A DNA stretch of 64,000 bases, taken from positions 3,100,001 to 3,164,000 of the forward strand of contig NZ_CP012697.1 of the NCBI RefSeq assembly GCF_001314225.1, written 5' to 3'. The notes under the pieces are model-generated. The model was not told the origin of the DNA. It made no database searches and worked only from the letters and a program-made list of their open reading frames with translations. Positions 43,900-52,386 of the stretch are shown here, piece by piece (the stretch's first letter is position 1; the number at the start of each line of letters is the position of its first letter). A program made the translations under genes and the position numbers. This DNA is from Microbacterium sp. No. 7. Its GTDB lineage: Bacteria; Actinomycetota; Actinomycetes; Actinomycetales; Microbacteriaceae.

Positions 43900-44954
43900 C
43901 GCTCCTCCTCGTCGAGCGCCGCGAGCGCCTCGGCCGCACGGGCCCTCGCCTCTCCGGTGCTGCGCAACGGCTCGCCCGTGACGGCCTCTGCGAGCGTGAT
44001 GAACGCGCTCGTCACCGGCGTCGCGACGCCTCGGCTCTCGCCGAGGGCCTCGACCGGCGCGAGCCCGCACGGTATGTCTTCGCGGAAGAAACGGGGCTGG
44101 AAGGTCGGCCCGACACGGGGCACCCGCGGATGCCGCGAGCCTTCGCCGTAGGCGCGGCGGGGGAACTCGGCGCGGGTGATCGCCTCGCCGGCAGATCCGA
44201 GCGCGCGCATCACCGCGATCCGCTCCTCGTCGAGGCCGTCCCGCAGTCGGTCCAGCGCGGCCGAGCCGAAGTCCGCAAGGCTGAACGCGCCTCTGCCTTC
44301 GACCTCTCCCGCGATCTCCCGCAGTGCGAAGCCGGCGTTGAGCAGGAACGACGATGCGTTGGCCACGGGGTTCGGGTTGTTCAGGGATGCCGCCACGCCA
44401 TGACATGTGCGCTCCGCCTGCGGATAGAGCTCCTCGACAAGCGGAGCGGTGCCTTCCAGGGCGCCGCGATCGGCCGCGGAGAGCTGGAACCAGGTCTTCC
44501 GTATCGCGACATGCGTCCTCCCCCGCGCGTCGGCGTAGGAGAGGTACGGGCTGGTGTTGAGCTCGAGCACACGAGGATGCAGCGACGCATCACGCGCGCG
44601 CATCGCTGCGGCGAAGCAGCGGGCTCCCGCGACGAAGCCGGTCGTCAGCAGCACCGGCGCCCCGTCGCCGATGGCGGAGGCGAGCGACGCCGCCGCCTCC
44701 GCATGCCGGTCCGCGGTCGTGGCCACGATCACGAGGGCCGAGCCCTCCAGCATCCCGGGATCGTCGCCCATCGGCGGAAGACCGATCTCTCCCGAGCCGA
44801 GCCGCCCGTCGAGCCGGATGACGCCCGAACGCTCGAGCGAAGCCACCCGATCCGGGTCCCGGTCCACCAGCCCGGTGATCGTGTGCCCGCGTCCGAGGAG
44901 GTCGGCCGCCGTCGAGAGGCCGATGCTCCCGGCACCGACGATGCCGACTCTCAC
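43896..44954 (-). CDS. NAD/NADP octopine/nopaline dehydrogenase family protein
   Basis: 352 residues. The Rossmann N-terminus MRVGIVGAGSIGLSTAADLLGRGH is followed by the opine-dehydrogenase C-terminal domain, with TSPYLSYADARGRTHVAI, ASLNNPNPVANASSFLLNAGF (the histidine/asparagine stretch typical of the family) and GSRHPRVPRVGPTFQPRFFREDIPCGLAPVEALGE. Family members form or cleave opines, secondary amines joining an amino acid and a keto acid. Its place in a peptide/amide catabolic cluster suggests oxidative cleavage of a substituted amino acid. It starts with GTG, coupled to the amidohydrolase. Confidence 0.9.
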   Translation of the reverse strand: MRVGIVGAGSIGLSTAADLLGRGHTITGLVDRDPDRVASLERSGVIRLDGRLGSGEIGLPPMGDDPGMLEGSALVIVATTADRHAEAAASLASAIGDGAPVLLTTGFVAGARCFAAAMRARDASLHPRVLELNTSPYLSYADARGRTHVAIRKTWFQLSAADRGALEGTAPLVEELYPQAERTCHGVAASLNNPNPVANASSFLLNAGFALREIAGEVEGRGAFSLADFGSAALDRLRDGLDEERIAVMRALGSAGEAITRAEFPRRAYGEGSRHPRVPRVGPTFQPRFFREDIPCGLAPVEALGESRGVATPVTSAFITLAEAVTGEPLRSTGEARARAAEALAALDEEER

Positions 44955-46354
44955 GCCGGTCTCGCCGACCGCTCAGCGGTCACCAGGCGGCCGAAGCCCC
45001 GCGGACCCACGATGTCGCCGTCCCTCATCACGAGCTCACCGCGCACATAGGTGGCCAGGACCGCGCCGATGGTGGGATAGCCCTCCCAGAGCCGGGCGCC
45101 GTCCCGGCTCACCGACACCGAGGACTCGGCCGAGAACTCGGCGGCTCGCTCGGTGTCGACCAGGATGAGGTCGGCATCCGCACCGGGACGCAGCTCGCCC
45201 TTCCTGGGGTGCAGCCCGAAGACCTTCGCCGCGTTGAGCGAGACGATCCGCGTGAGCTGGGGCAGAGTGAGCCGGCCTCCTGCGACCTGCGTGAGAAGCA
45301 CGGCGAGCGCCGTCTCCAGGCCGTGCCCGCCCGCGGGAGCATCCCAGATGCTCGCCCAGCCGGGCTCCTTGTCGGCCGCCGTATAGGGGGCGTGGTCGGT
45401 GCCGATGAAATCGATCGTGCCGTCGAGCAGGCCCGCCCAGAGCGCTTCCCGATGCTCCCGATCGCGCAGCGGAGGGTTGATCTTGCCGAAAGGCCCGAGA
45501 GCCGGTCGCTCCGACGTGCCCAGCAGCAGGTGGTGCGGACAGGCCTCTGCCGTGACGGTGAGGCCGCTCGCCTTCGCGCGCCGGATCTGCTCCACGGCGC
45601 CCCGGGTGCTCACGTGCGCGAAGGAGAGCCGCACAGCGGCCTCGGCGCCGAGCACGATGGCCCGCGACACGGCCTCCACCTCCGTGATCGGGGGGCGCGA
45701 GTCGGCATGCGCCTGAAGGTCGTTCCGGCCTCTCGCCCGCTGCTCGGCGGCGAAGTGGGCGCACAGCCCGCCGTTCTCGGCGTGCACGACGGCCACCCGT
45801 TCGGCGGCGCGGATCTCCCGCATCGCACGCAGGAAGCTCACGTCGTCGGCCAGGCTCCGCGACTCGATCCCCGGGTCGGAGAGCGGGCCCGGCGGGATCA
45901 TGAAGGACTTGAAGGCGATCGCCCCCACGGCCGCCTGCTCGGCGATCCGATCCAGATTGCTCGCCCCGGCGCCTCCGTAGAGCCCGAAGTCGACGTGCGC
46001 CTTCGGCGCGACGAGCGCGAGCTTGTGGCGCCAGCTCTCGGCGTCGGCCACCGCCGGTATGCCGGACGGCATCTCCAGCACGGTGGTGATGCCGCCCTTC
46101 GCGGCCGCGGCCGTGCCCGTCGCGAAGTTCTCCCGCTGCGGGTGTCCGGGGTCTCGGAGGTGCACGTGCGTGTCGATCATGCCCGCCATCACGACGAGCC
46201 CGCTCGCGTCGACCTCGGCTCGTCCGTTGCCGGCGAGCTCCGGTCCGATCGCGGCGATGCGTCCCCCGGTGACGCCGACGTCGCCGGCGATCACGCGATC
46301 GGGCAGCACGATTCTGCCCTTGCGGATCACGAGGTCGAACTCGTCGGCGCTCAT
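44951..46354 (-). CDS. Cyclic amidohydrolase (allantoinase/dihydroorotase-like)
   Basis: 467-residue metal-dependent amidohydrolase. The binuclear site is complete: HVHLRDPG (His63, His65), carboxylated Lys149 in AIAFKSFM, His191 in VVHAENG, His247 in LSFAHVST and Asp320 in GTDHAPY. AFKSFMI and DTHVHLRDPG place it in the allantoinase/dihydroorotase group rather than the hydantoinases. A housekeeping pyrimidine role is unlikely given its neighbours; it probably opens a cyclic amide or ureide. The ATG at 46354 overlaps the aldehyde dehydrogenase stop by 4 bp; the frame is open far upstream but in the ALDH gene. Confidence 0.92.
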   Translation of the reverse strand: MSADEFDLVIRKGRIVLPDRVIAGDVGVTGGRIAAIGPELAGNGRAEVDASGLVVMAGMIDTHVHLRDPGHPQRENFATGTAAAAKGGITTVLEMPSGIPAVADAESWRHKLALVAPKAHVDFGLYGGAGASNLDRIAEQAAVGAIAFKSFMIPPGPLSDPGIESRSLADDVSFLRAMREIRAAERVAVVHAENGGLCAHFAAEQRARGRNDLQAHADSRPPITEVEAVSRAIVLGAEAAVRLSFAHVSTRGAVEQIRRAKASGLTVTAEACPHHLLLGTSERPALGPFGKINPPLRDREHREALWAGLLDGTIDFIGTDHAPYTAADKEPGWASIWDAPAGGHGLETALAVLLTQVAGGRLTLPQLTRIVSLNAAKVFGLHPRKGELRPGADADLILVDTERAAEFSAESSVSVSRDGARLWEGYPTIGAVLATYVRGELVMRDGDIVGPRGFGRLVTAERSARPA

Positions 46355-47796
46355 GACCGGGACCAGGCGATCACGGCGCCCTTCACCTTCGTGAAGGCGA
46401 GGAGCCCGTCGTACCCCTTCTCCACTCCGTAGCCCGACTTGCGCCGTCCCGAGAACGGGAGCTCGACCCCGTTCGAGAAGGTGTTCACCATGACCTGTCC
46501 GCTGTCCAGCTCCTGGATCATGCGATGGGCCGTGGAGATGCTGCCCGTCCACACGCCGGACACGAGGCCGTACTCGGTGCCGTTCGCCAGCTCGATCGCC
46601 TCGTCGATGTCGCGGAAGCGGGTGAGGGTGAGCACGGGGCCGAAGATCTCCTGCTGGAAGATGGATGCCTCCGGCGCGACGTCGCCGAAGAGGGTGGGCT
46701 CCACGAAGTAGCCGCCGGCCAGCCGGGGCTCTGCCGCGCGGCCGCCGCCGGTGAGCAGGGTGGCCTCCTGCTTGCCCCGCTCGATCATGTCCGTGACGCT
46801 GCCCAGCTGCTTCGCCGAGATCACCGGCCCGAGATCCGGATCCTCCTCGCCCGGCCCGATGCGCGTCGCCCGGAAGATCTCGACCAGGCGGCCTTGCAGC
46901 TCGTCGTGCACCTCGTCCGCCACGAGCAGTCTCGACCCCGCCGAACACGTCTGCCCGGCGTTCTGGATGATCGATCGGGCGAGGACCGGAGCGGCCTCGT
47001 CGAGGTCGGCGTCGGCGAACACGATGTTCGGCGACTTGCCGCCGAGCTCCAGCGCGACCGGGGTCAGGGTGTGCGCCGCCGCCGCCGCGATGCGATGACC
47101 CACCGGCACCGAACCGGTGAACGAGATGTAGTCGACGTCATGGTGCTCGACGAGCGCCTGTCCGGTCACACCGCCCGGCCCGGTGACGCAGTTGAGCACG
47201 CCGGCGGGCAGGCCCGCCTCCAGCGCCAGCTCACTGATGCGAGAGGGCGTGAGCGAGGCGTCCTCGGCGGGTTTGAGCACGCAGCAGTTCCCCGCCGCGA
47301 TCGACGGGGCGATCGTGCGGGTGCTGAGGCCGAGCGGATAGTTCCAGGGCACGATGTGCCCGGTCACGCCGTGGGGCTCGCGGATCGCGAGCGTGAGGCG
47401 GTCGGTGCCCACCGGGATGACGTCGCCGAAGACGGCCTCGACCATGTTCGCGTAGTACTCGAAGTACCGGATCGCGAACCCCACGTCGATCCGCGACTGG
47501 GAGAGCGGCTTGCCGGTGTCGAGCGTCTCGAGCTCAGCGAGCTCATCGGCGTGCTGCTGGAAGATCGCCGCGATCGCCCGGAGGTGGCGTGCTCGGCCGG
47601 CGGCGCTGACATGCCTCCAGGTGGTGCGGAAGGCGGTTCGAGCCGCCGCGACCGCACGGTCGACCTCGGGCGGACCGCAGAGCGCCACCTGGCCCACGAC
47701 CGTGCCGCTCGAGGGATCGATCACGTCGAACGCGGCTCCGGTGAGCACTCGCTCGCCGCCGATGATCGCCGGTACCACTGCGCTGAGCTTCCTCAT
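46351..47796 (-). CDS. NAD-dependent aldehyde dehydrogenase
   Basis: 481-residue ALDH. Catalytic Cys284 is in NAGQTCSAGSR and Glu250 in VALELGGKSPN; Asn152 is in VPWNYPLG, and the cofactor loop is FTGSVPVGHRI. The sequence resembles betaine-aldehyde/gamma-aminobutyraldehyde-type enzymes. It oxidises an aldehyde released by the island's pathway to an acid; the actual substrate is not known. Its ATG overlaps the stop of the binding-fold protein gene by 4 bp. Confidence 0.94.
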   Translation of the reverse strand: MRKLSAVVPAIIGGERVLTGAAFDVIDPSSGTVVGQVALCGPPEVDRAVAAARTAFRTTWRHVSAAGRARHLRAIAAIFQQHADELAELETLDTGKPLSQSRIDVGFAIRYFEYYANMVEAVFGDVIPVGTDRLTLAIREPHGVTGHIVPWNYPLGLSTRTIAPSIAAGNCCVLKPAEDASLTPSRISELALEAGLPAGVLNCVTGPGGVTGQALVEHHDVDYISFTGSVPVGHRIAAAAAHTLTPVALELGGKSPNIVFADADLDEAAPVLARSIIQNAGQTCSAGSRLLVADEVHDELQGRLVEIFRATRIGPGEEDPDLGPVISAKQLGSVTDMIERGKQEATLLTGGGRAAEPRLAGGYFVEPTLFGDVAPEASIFQQEIFGPVLTLTRFRDIDEAIELANGTEYGLVSGVWTGSISTAHRMIQELDSGQVMVNTFSNGVELPFSGRRKSGYGVEKGYDGLLAFTKVKGAVIAWSRS

Positions 47797-48731
47797 CTCT
47801 TCCTCTCCTCACCAGACGGATCCGACCGCTGACTCCCGGCTGCCCCGTGTCCCGTCGCAAGGCTCACGAGGTCGGTGCCGCCGGCGAGCATGCCCCAGCG
47901 GATGAGAGCGTCCTGCCACTCGCGGAGGGCGGTCAGATCGACCTCGGCGTCGCGTGCCCAGAAGGGGATCTCGCGGTATCCGACGACCGTGTCCCCGATC
48001 CTCTGATCGTCGAGATGGGGGAAGTCAGGTCTCAGCTGCGCGACGACCTCGTCGAGATCGCGCTCGAACACGAAGTCCATGCCGCGGGTGAGCGCCGCGC
48101 GGAAGGCCTGCAGTTCGGCCCCATGAGCCTCTGCCCACTCGGATGACGAGCAGTACACGCTCCACGGGGTCGGCCCGAAGCCCTCCGCCATCGTGGCGAC
48201 CCTGTGCAGGTGCGGGTGCTGGCCCTCCTCGCCGCCGATGAAGAGCAGATCGCCCGCTCCCTGGAGGAACTCCTCGACGACGTGCTGGGCCTGAAAGCCG
48301 ACCAGCGTGGGGACGTCCTCCAGTGTCAGCCCGTGACGCCGGAGTCCCTCCCGGAAGGCGAACCACGAGGTGGGCACGAAGGTCGGTGCGATGTTCACGA
48401 CTCTGCCGCCGAGCGCGGCCCAGCTCAGCCCGGTGTCGAACTCTCCCCTGCGCGCCATGAGAACATGACGGCTGTTGGTGTTCGCCGCCGCGACGATGCG
48501 AGCATTGCCCCCGGTGAGCATCGCCATGCGGTGGGCGAAGAGCACACTGCCGAGCACGAGGGTGATCTTCCCGTCGATCACGTCCCCGACGACCTCGCCG
48601 GAGCCGGGCGGGGCGTCGACGATGCTCACGTCCAGGCCGGCATCCCGGAAGTATCCGCGCGACGCGGCGACGTACTGGGGGGCGTAGGCGAGGTTCGGAG
48701 CCGTTCCGATGCGGATCTCGTTGCTGGGCAT
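47793..48731 (-). CDS. NMT1/THI5-like substrate-binding-fold protein without signal peptide
   Basis: 312 residues with a SsuA/ThiY/NMT1-type periplasmic-binding fold: RIGTAPNLAYAPQYVAASRGYFRDAGLDVSIVDAPPG, SVLFAHRMAMLTGG and VVEEFLQGAGDLLFIGGEEGQHPHLHRV. There is no signal peptide or lipobox, since MPSNEIRIGTAPN starts directly in the first strand, and no ABC permease of the matching (NitT/TauT) type is nearby. It may act in the cytosol as a ligand carrier or an enzyme, as eukaryotic THI5 does. The last 15 residues are charged and unstructured. Confidence 0.85.
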   Translation of the reverse strand: MPSNEIRIGTAPNLAYAPQYVAASRGYFRDAGLDVSIVDAPPGSGEVVGDVIDGKITLVLGSVLFAHRMAMLTGGNARIVAAANTNSRHVLMARRGEFDTGLSWAALGGRVVNIAPTFVPTSWFAFREGLRRHGLTLEDVPTLVGFQAQHVVEEFLQGAGDLLFIGGEEGQHPHLHRVATMAEGFGPTPWSVYCSSSEWAEAHGAELQAFRAALTRGMDFVFERDLDEVVAQLRPDFPHLDDQRIGDTVVGYREIPFWARDAEVDLTALREWQDALIRWGMLAGGTDLVSLATGHGAAGSQRSDPSGEERKR

Positions 48732-48739
48732 GTGCGATC

Positions 48740-49606
48740 TCAGATTCTTTCGTTCGAGGCCCTCGGCGGCGCGGCGGGCGGGTCGGCCGTCTCGTCGGAG
48801 GTGAGGGAGGCGCTGAGCGCGATGAGCTCGGTGAAATGGTGATGCACCAGCGCGGCGGCACGCTCGGCGTCGCGATCGAGCATCGCGTGGAGGATCTCCA
48901 GGTGTTCTCGCGCCTGGGTGACCGTCGCCTTCATCCGCTCCGTGGCCACTTGGAGCGTGGCCTGCAGCTTCGGATCGACGCCCTCGATGAGCAGTCGGAG
49001 CGTGGAGAGGATCACCTCGTTGTGCGAGAGCTCCACGATCGAGAGATGGAAGCCATGAGAGGTTCCCTCGGCGACCGGGCCGCCGTCCTCGACATGGCGG
49101 AGGTGCTCGTGGGCGGCGTCCAGGAGGCCTTGGATCTCCTCGTCGCCGGCACGTTCGACGGCGAGTCTCGCCGCTTCGGTCTCGAGCCCGCGCCGGGCAT
49201 GCAGCAGATCGATGAGCTCGGTGACCACGGACGCGTCCGCGGCACGGATGATCTCGCGGCTCAGCCGCCTCCGATTGAGGAAACGGATCTGCGCGTTCCT
49301 GCGATCGAGGCCTGCGCGCGTGATGATCCTCCCGACCTTCACGCCGGCCCCCCTCGAGTAGCCCTGCGTCTCCAGGTGGTCGAGGAACCTTCCGGCCGTG
49401 GCCTGCCCGCGAACGATTCCGTAGGACGCCCAGGTCTTGGCGAGCCTTGCCGAGCCCACGGGACGTTGCTCCCTCGCGAGCGCGTCGAGCGCCGCGAGCT
49501 CCATCGCCTCACGCTCGGAGAGCATCGAGAGGTAATATCTGAGCGTCTCATCGGGGACTATCTCCACCTCGAAATCCGGTTCGTCCTGCCCGGGATCGGT
49601 CGTCAT
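48740..49606 (-). CDS. Transcriptional regulator: NrpR-like winged helix plus FCD domain
   Basis: 288 residues. The C-terminal half is an FCD domain (ELIDLLHARRGLETEAARLAVERAGDEEI, HEHLRHVED, FHLSIVELSHNEVILSTLRLL), the effector domain of FadR-type GntR regulators. The N-terminus is not the usual GntR helix-turn-helix but reads RPVGSARLAKTWASYGIVRG, then TAGRFLDHLETQGYSRGAGVKVGRIITRAG, which resembles the NrpR/DRTGG winged helix. The ATG at 49606 is preferred because GGAGG lies 8 bp before it; ATG 49621 is an alternative. It probably senses the island's substrate, binding the palindromes at 56143 and 57514. Confidence 0.85.
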   Translation of the reverse strand: MTTDPGQDEPDFEVEIVPDETLRYYLSMLSEREAMELAALDALAREQRPVGSARLAKTWASYGIVRGQATAGRFLDHLETQGYSRGAGVKVGRIITRAGLDRRNAQIRFLNRRRLSREIIRAADASVVTELIDLLHARRGLETEAARLAVERAGDEEIQGLLDAAHEHLRHVEDGGPVAEGTSHGFHLSIVELSHNEVILSTLRLLIEGVDPKLQATLQVATERMKATVTQAREHLEILHAMLDRDAERAAALVHHHFTELIALSASLTSDETADPPAAPPRASNERI

Positions 49607-49671
49607 CGTCGCAACCTCCATGTGTCGACAACACGTTCTTGCCTGCTGCGTCTCACACTACTGAGGAGCAT

Positions 49672-50505
49672 CTAGGGGCCTGCGTCCTCCGTGTCCTTCT
49701 TCCGAAGCGGCGACGGGTTCGCCTCCAGCAGTGCCTTCGTGTAGGGGTGCTGCACGCGCTCCGGGATGTCCGCGGCGTCCAGCACCTCCACCACCCGGCC
49801 GCGATGCATCACCGCGACCCGATCGCACACGTGCCGCACGATCGCCAGGTCGTGCGCGATGAACAGTGTTCCGACACCGTGGTCGCGCTGCATGTCGACG
49901 AGCACGTTGAGCACCTGCGCGCGGATGGAGGCGTCAAGGGCGGACACCGGTTCGTCGCAGACGATGAGATCGGGCGAGGAGGCCAGTGCGCGGGCGATCG
50001 CCACGCGCTGCCGCTGGCCGCCGGAGAGCGCCCCGGGGTAGCGGTCGCCCCATTCGGGGTCGAGGCTCACCTTCTCGAGAAGATCTCTGCATCGCTGCTC
50101 GAGCTCGTCTCTTCGCGCGAGCCCGTGCACGACGAGCGGCTCGGTGACGAGCTGCTTCAGCGTCATCTTCGGGTTCAGGCTCGAGTACGGATCCTGGAAC
50201 ACCATCTGGAGCCGTGCCCCGAGCCGCCGCCGCTCGGCTCCCTTCACCTTCAGCAGATCGGTTCCCAGGAAGTCCACGGACCCGGCGCTGGGCGTCTCAA
50301 GGCCCATGACGATCTTCGCTAGCGAGCTCTTGCCGCTGCCCGACTCGCCCACTATTCCCAACGCCTCGCCGGGCATCACGTGCAGGCTGACGTTGTCGAC
50401 GGCGAGGACCCTCTCCTTCCTGCGGGTGAAGAGCTTCCCCGTCGAGTAGGCGAGAGAGACGTCCTTCACCTCAAGCATGGGCCTGTGCCCACTGGACCGA
50501 GCCAT
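49672..50505 (-). CDS. Oligopeptide/dipeptide ABC transporter ATPase (OppF type)
   Basis: 277 residues. Walker A GESGSGKSSLAK, signature [16 protein letters not shown], Walker B LIVCDEPVSALD, H-loop FIAHDLAIVRH, and QHPYTKALLEANP at the C-terminus, typical of OppF/DppF. The ATG at 50505 (MARSSGHRPMLEVKDV) has a GGGGGG-rich ribosome binding site; the gene overlaps the preceding ATPase gene by 35 bp. Energises the island's importer together with the OppD-type partner. Confidence 0.94.
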   Translation of the reverse strand: MARSSGHRPMLEVKDVSLAYSTGKLFTRRKERVLAVDNVSLHVMPGEALGIVGESGSGKSSLAKIVMGLETPSAGSVDFLGTDLLKVKGAERRRLGARLQMVFQDPYSSLNPKMTLKQLVTEPLVVHGLARRDELEQRCRDLLEKVSLDPEWGDRYPGALSGGQRQRVAIARALASSPDLIVCDEPVSALDASIRAQVLNVLVDMQRDHGVGTLFIAHDLAIVRHVCDRVAVMHRGRVVEVLDAADIPERVQHPYTKALLEANPSPLRKKDTEDAGP

Positions 50506-51526
50506 CGATCCACCCCCCTTCCTCGGTGCCCGCGCAACGCGCGGCATGGGCCGGCCCATGCCGCGGCGTCAGATCCGGCTCGCCCGCCCAGCACACGTCG
50601 CGCGCGAAGTCGCATCTCGGAGCGAACCGGCAGCTCGTGCTCGCGGCCCAGCTGTCGTGGATGCTCCCCCGCAGCGAGGGAAGATGAGCGTCGTCGCTTT
50701 TCGGGGCGTCCATCCTCGGGGTGCATGCGAGGAGGCCTGCCGTGTAGGGCATCTGCGGGTTGGTGAAGATCTCCTCGGCGGTCCCGGTCTCGACCACCCT
50801 TCCCGAATAGAGGACCATGATGCGGTCGCAGAACTCGCTGGCGAGATCCAGGTCGTGCGTGATGAAGATCACCGACATGCCGAGGCGCTGCTGCAGGGAG
50901 CGGAGCAGCACCATGATCTGGCGCTGAACCGTCACGTCGAGCGCGCTCGTCGGCTCGTCCGCGATGAGCACCGAGGGCTCGGCGCAGATGCCGATCGCGA
51001 TGGCGACGCGCTGGCGCATGCCGCCCGAGAGCTGCCTCGGATACTGTCTCAGATGCTTCGCGGGATCCGGCAGCGCCACGAGCTCGAGCAGCTCGATCGC
51101 GATCTTGCGCGCCTCGGCCCGCGACACGTCGCGATGCGCGCGAATCCCCTCCACCAGCTGGAAGCCGATCGTGAGCGAGGGGTTCAGGCTCACCATGGCG
51201 TCCTGCAGCACCATGCCCACGCTGCCGCCTCGGATCCTGCGCAACTGCCGCGGCGACGCCGACAAGACGTCCTGGCCGTTGAGCGTCACCTCTCCGCTGA
51301 CGTCGACCTCGTTCCGTGGCTGCAGCCGCAGAAGCGCCTTCGCGAGCGTGCTCTTGCCGCTGCCCGATTCGCCGACCACCCCGATCATCTCCCGGGGGCC
51401 CAGCTCGAGATCGATCCCCTCGAGGATCGTCGCGCTCGTCCCGCCGACGTGATATCTCACGGACAGCCCGTTGACCGCGAGCACCACGTCCTCGGACCCG
51501 CGTCGCGTCTCCGCCGCCATGCTCAT
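50471..51526 (-). CDS. Oligopeptide/dipeptide ABC transporter ATPase (OppD type)
   Basis: 351 residues. Walker A GESGSGKSTLAK, signature LSGGMRQRVAIAIGI, Walker B VLIADEPTSALD, H-loop FITHDLDLASEF, and the OppD C-terminal domain with cysteines (TSCRFAPRCDFARDVCWAGEPDL) that in this family bind an iron-sulfur cluster. ATG at 51526 overlaps the permease stop as ATGA. Part of the importer 49672-54916. Confidence 0.94.
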   Translation of the reverse strand: MSMAAETRRGSEDVVLAVNGLSVRYHVGGTSATILEGIDLELGPREMIGVVGESGSGKSTLAKALLRLQPRNEVDVSGEVTLNGQDVLSASPRQLRRIRGGSVGMVLQDAMVSLNPSLTIGFQLVEGIRAHRDVSRAEARKIAIELLELVALPDPAKHLRQYPRQLSGGMRQRVAIAIGICAEPSVLIADEPTSALDVTVQRQIMVLLRSLQQRLGMSVIFITHDLDLASEFCDRIMVLYSGRVVETGTAEEIFTNPQMPYTAGLLACTPRMDAPKSDDAHLPSLRGSIHDSWAASTSCRFAPRCDFARDVCWAGEPDLTPRHGPAHAARCAGTEEGGWIDGSVQWAQAHA

Positions 51527-52386
51527 CTCTTCCTCTTCTCGCGGACGATGCCCTGGCCGAGCCACTGGAAGCCCAGCACGGTCATCACGATGCAGAGCCC
51601 GGGCAGCACGATGATCCACCAGGCGGTGTCGATGTACGACTGACCGCCGAGCACCATGTTCCCCCAGGTGGGCGTCGGAGGCTGGACGCCGAGGCCCAGA
51701 TAGCTGAGCCCCGACTCGAGCAGGATGATCTCGGAGATCGCGATGTTGAACTGGGTCACGACATTGCCGATCAGGTTCGGCAGGATGTGCCGGAACATGA
51801 TGCGACTCTGTCCGGCACCGGTCACCCTCGCCGAGAGCACATACTCCGCCTGCCTCGCCTGTGTGGCGTTCGCCCTGACGATCCTCGCGAACGAGGCCCA
51901 GGTGGCGGCGGTGAAGACCACCAGCAGGATGGCCCAGGAACTGCCGAACACCGCGATCACCACGATCGCGAGCAGGATCAGCGGGTAGGCGAGCTGCGCG
52001 TCGACGAGGCGCATGACGACCTGGTCGGTGACGCCGCCCCTGAAGCCGGCGAGCAGGCCGAGCACCACGCCGAGGACCGCGGCGAGGAGCGCCGCCGGTA
52101 TCGCGACCGAGAGGGTCACTCGCGCCGCGAGCACGAGCCGGGCCAGCACATCGCGCCCCAGCTCATCGGTGCCGAGCAGATGGCCCGGGGCGCCAGGCGC
52201 CTGCAGGCGTCCGACGAGGTCGTTCTTGAGCGGGTCCTGTGAGAGCAGCGGACCGAGCAACGCGGCCGCGACGACGAGCAGGATGATGGTCACGCCGAAG
52301 AGCAGCTCATAGTTGAAGCCCGCCCTGCTCCGGCGAACGCGGCCCGCACGCTTTCCGAGCCCGATGGCGACGATCTCAGTTGTCAA
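51523..52386 (-). CDS. Oligopeptide/dipeptide ABC transporter permease (OppC type)
   Basis: 287-residue permease with six membrane segments. The OppC_N segment precedes LLGTDELGRDVLARLVLAARVTLSVA, the family hallmark. The EAA loop is VTGAGQSRIMFRHILPNLIGNVV, and ESGLSYLGLGVQPPTPTWGNM is the conserved C-terminal stretch. The start appears to be TTG at 52386, overlapping the OppB-type gene by 11 bp. It forms the importer channel with the OppB-type protein. Confidence 0.93.
   Translation of the reverse strand: MTTEIVAIGLGKRAGRVRRSRAGFNYELLFGVTIILLVVAAALLGPLLSQDPLKNDLVGRLQAPGAPGHLLGTDELGRDVLARLVLAARVTLSVAIPAALLAAVLGVVLGLLAGFRGGVTDQVVMRLVDAQLAYPLILLAIVVIAVFGSSWAILLVVFTAATWASFARIVRANATQARQAEYVLSARVTGAGQSRIMFRHILPNLIGNVVTQFNIAISEIILLESGLSYLGLGVQPPTPTWGNMVLGGQSYIDTAWWIIVLPGLCIVMTVLGFQWLGQGIVREKRKR

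Noticed and set aside
44951..46354. Housekeeping dihydroorotase (pyrC)
   Set aside because: The neighbours are catabolic and no pyr gene is nearby; AFKSFM is closer to allantoinase-type enzymes.
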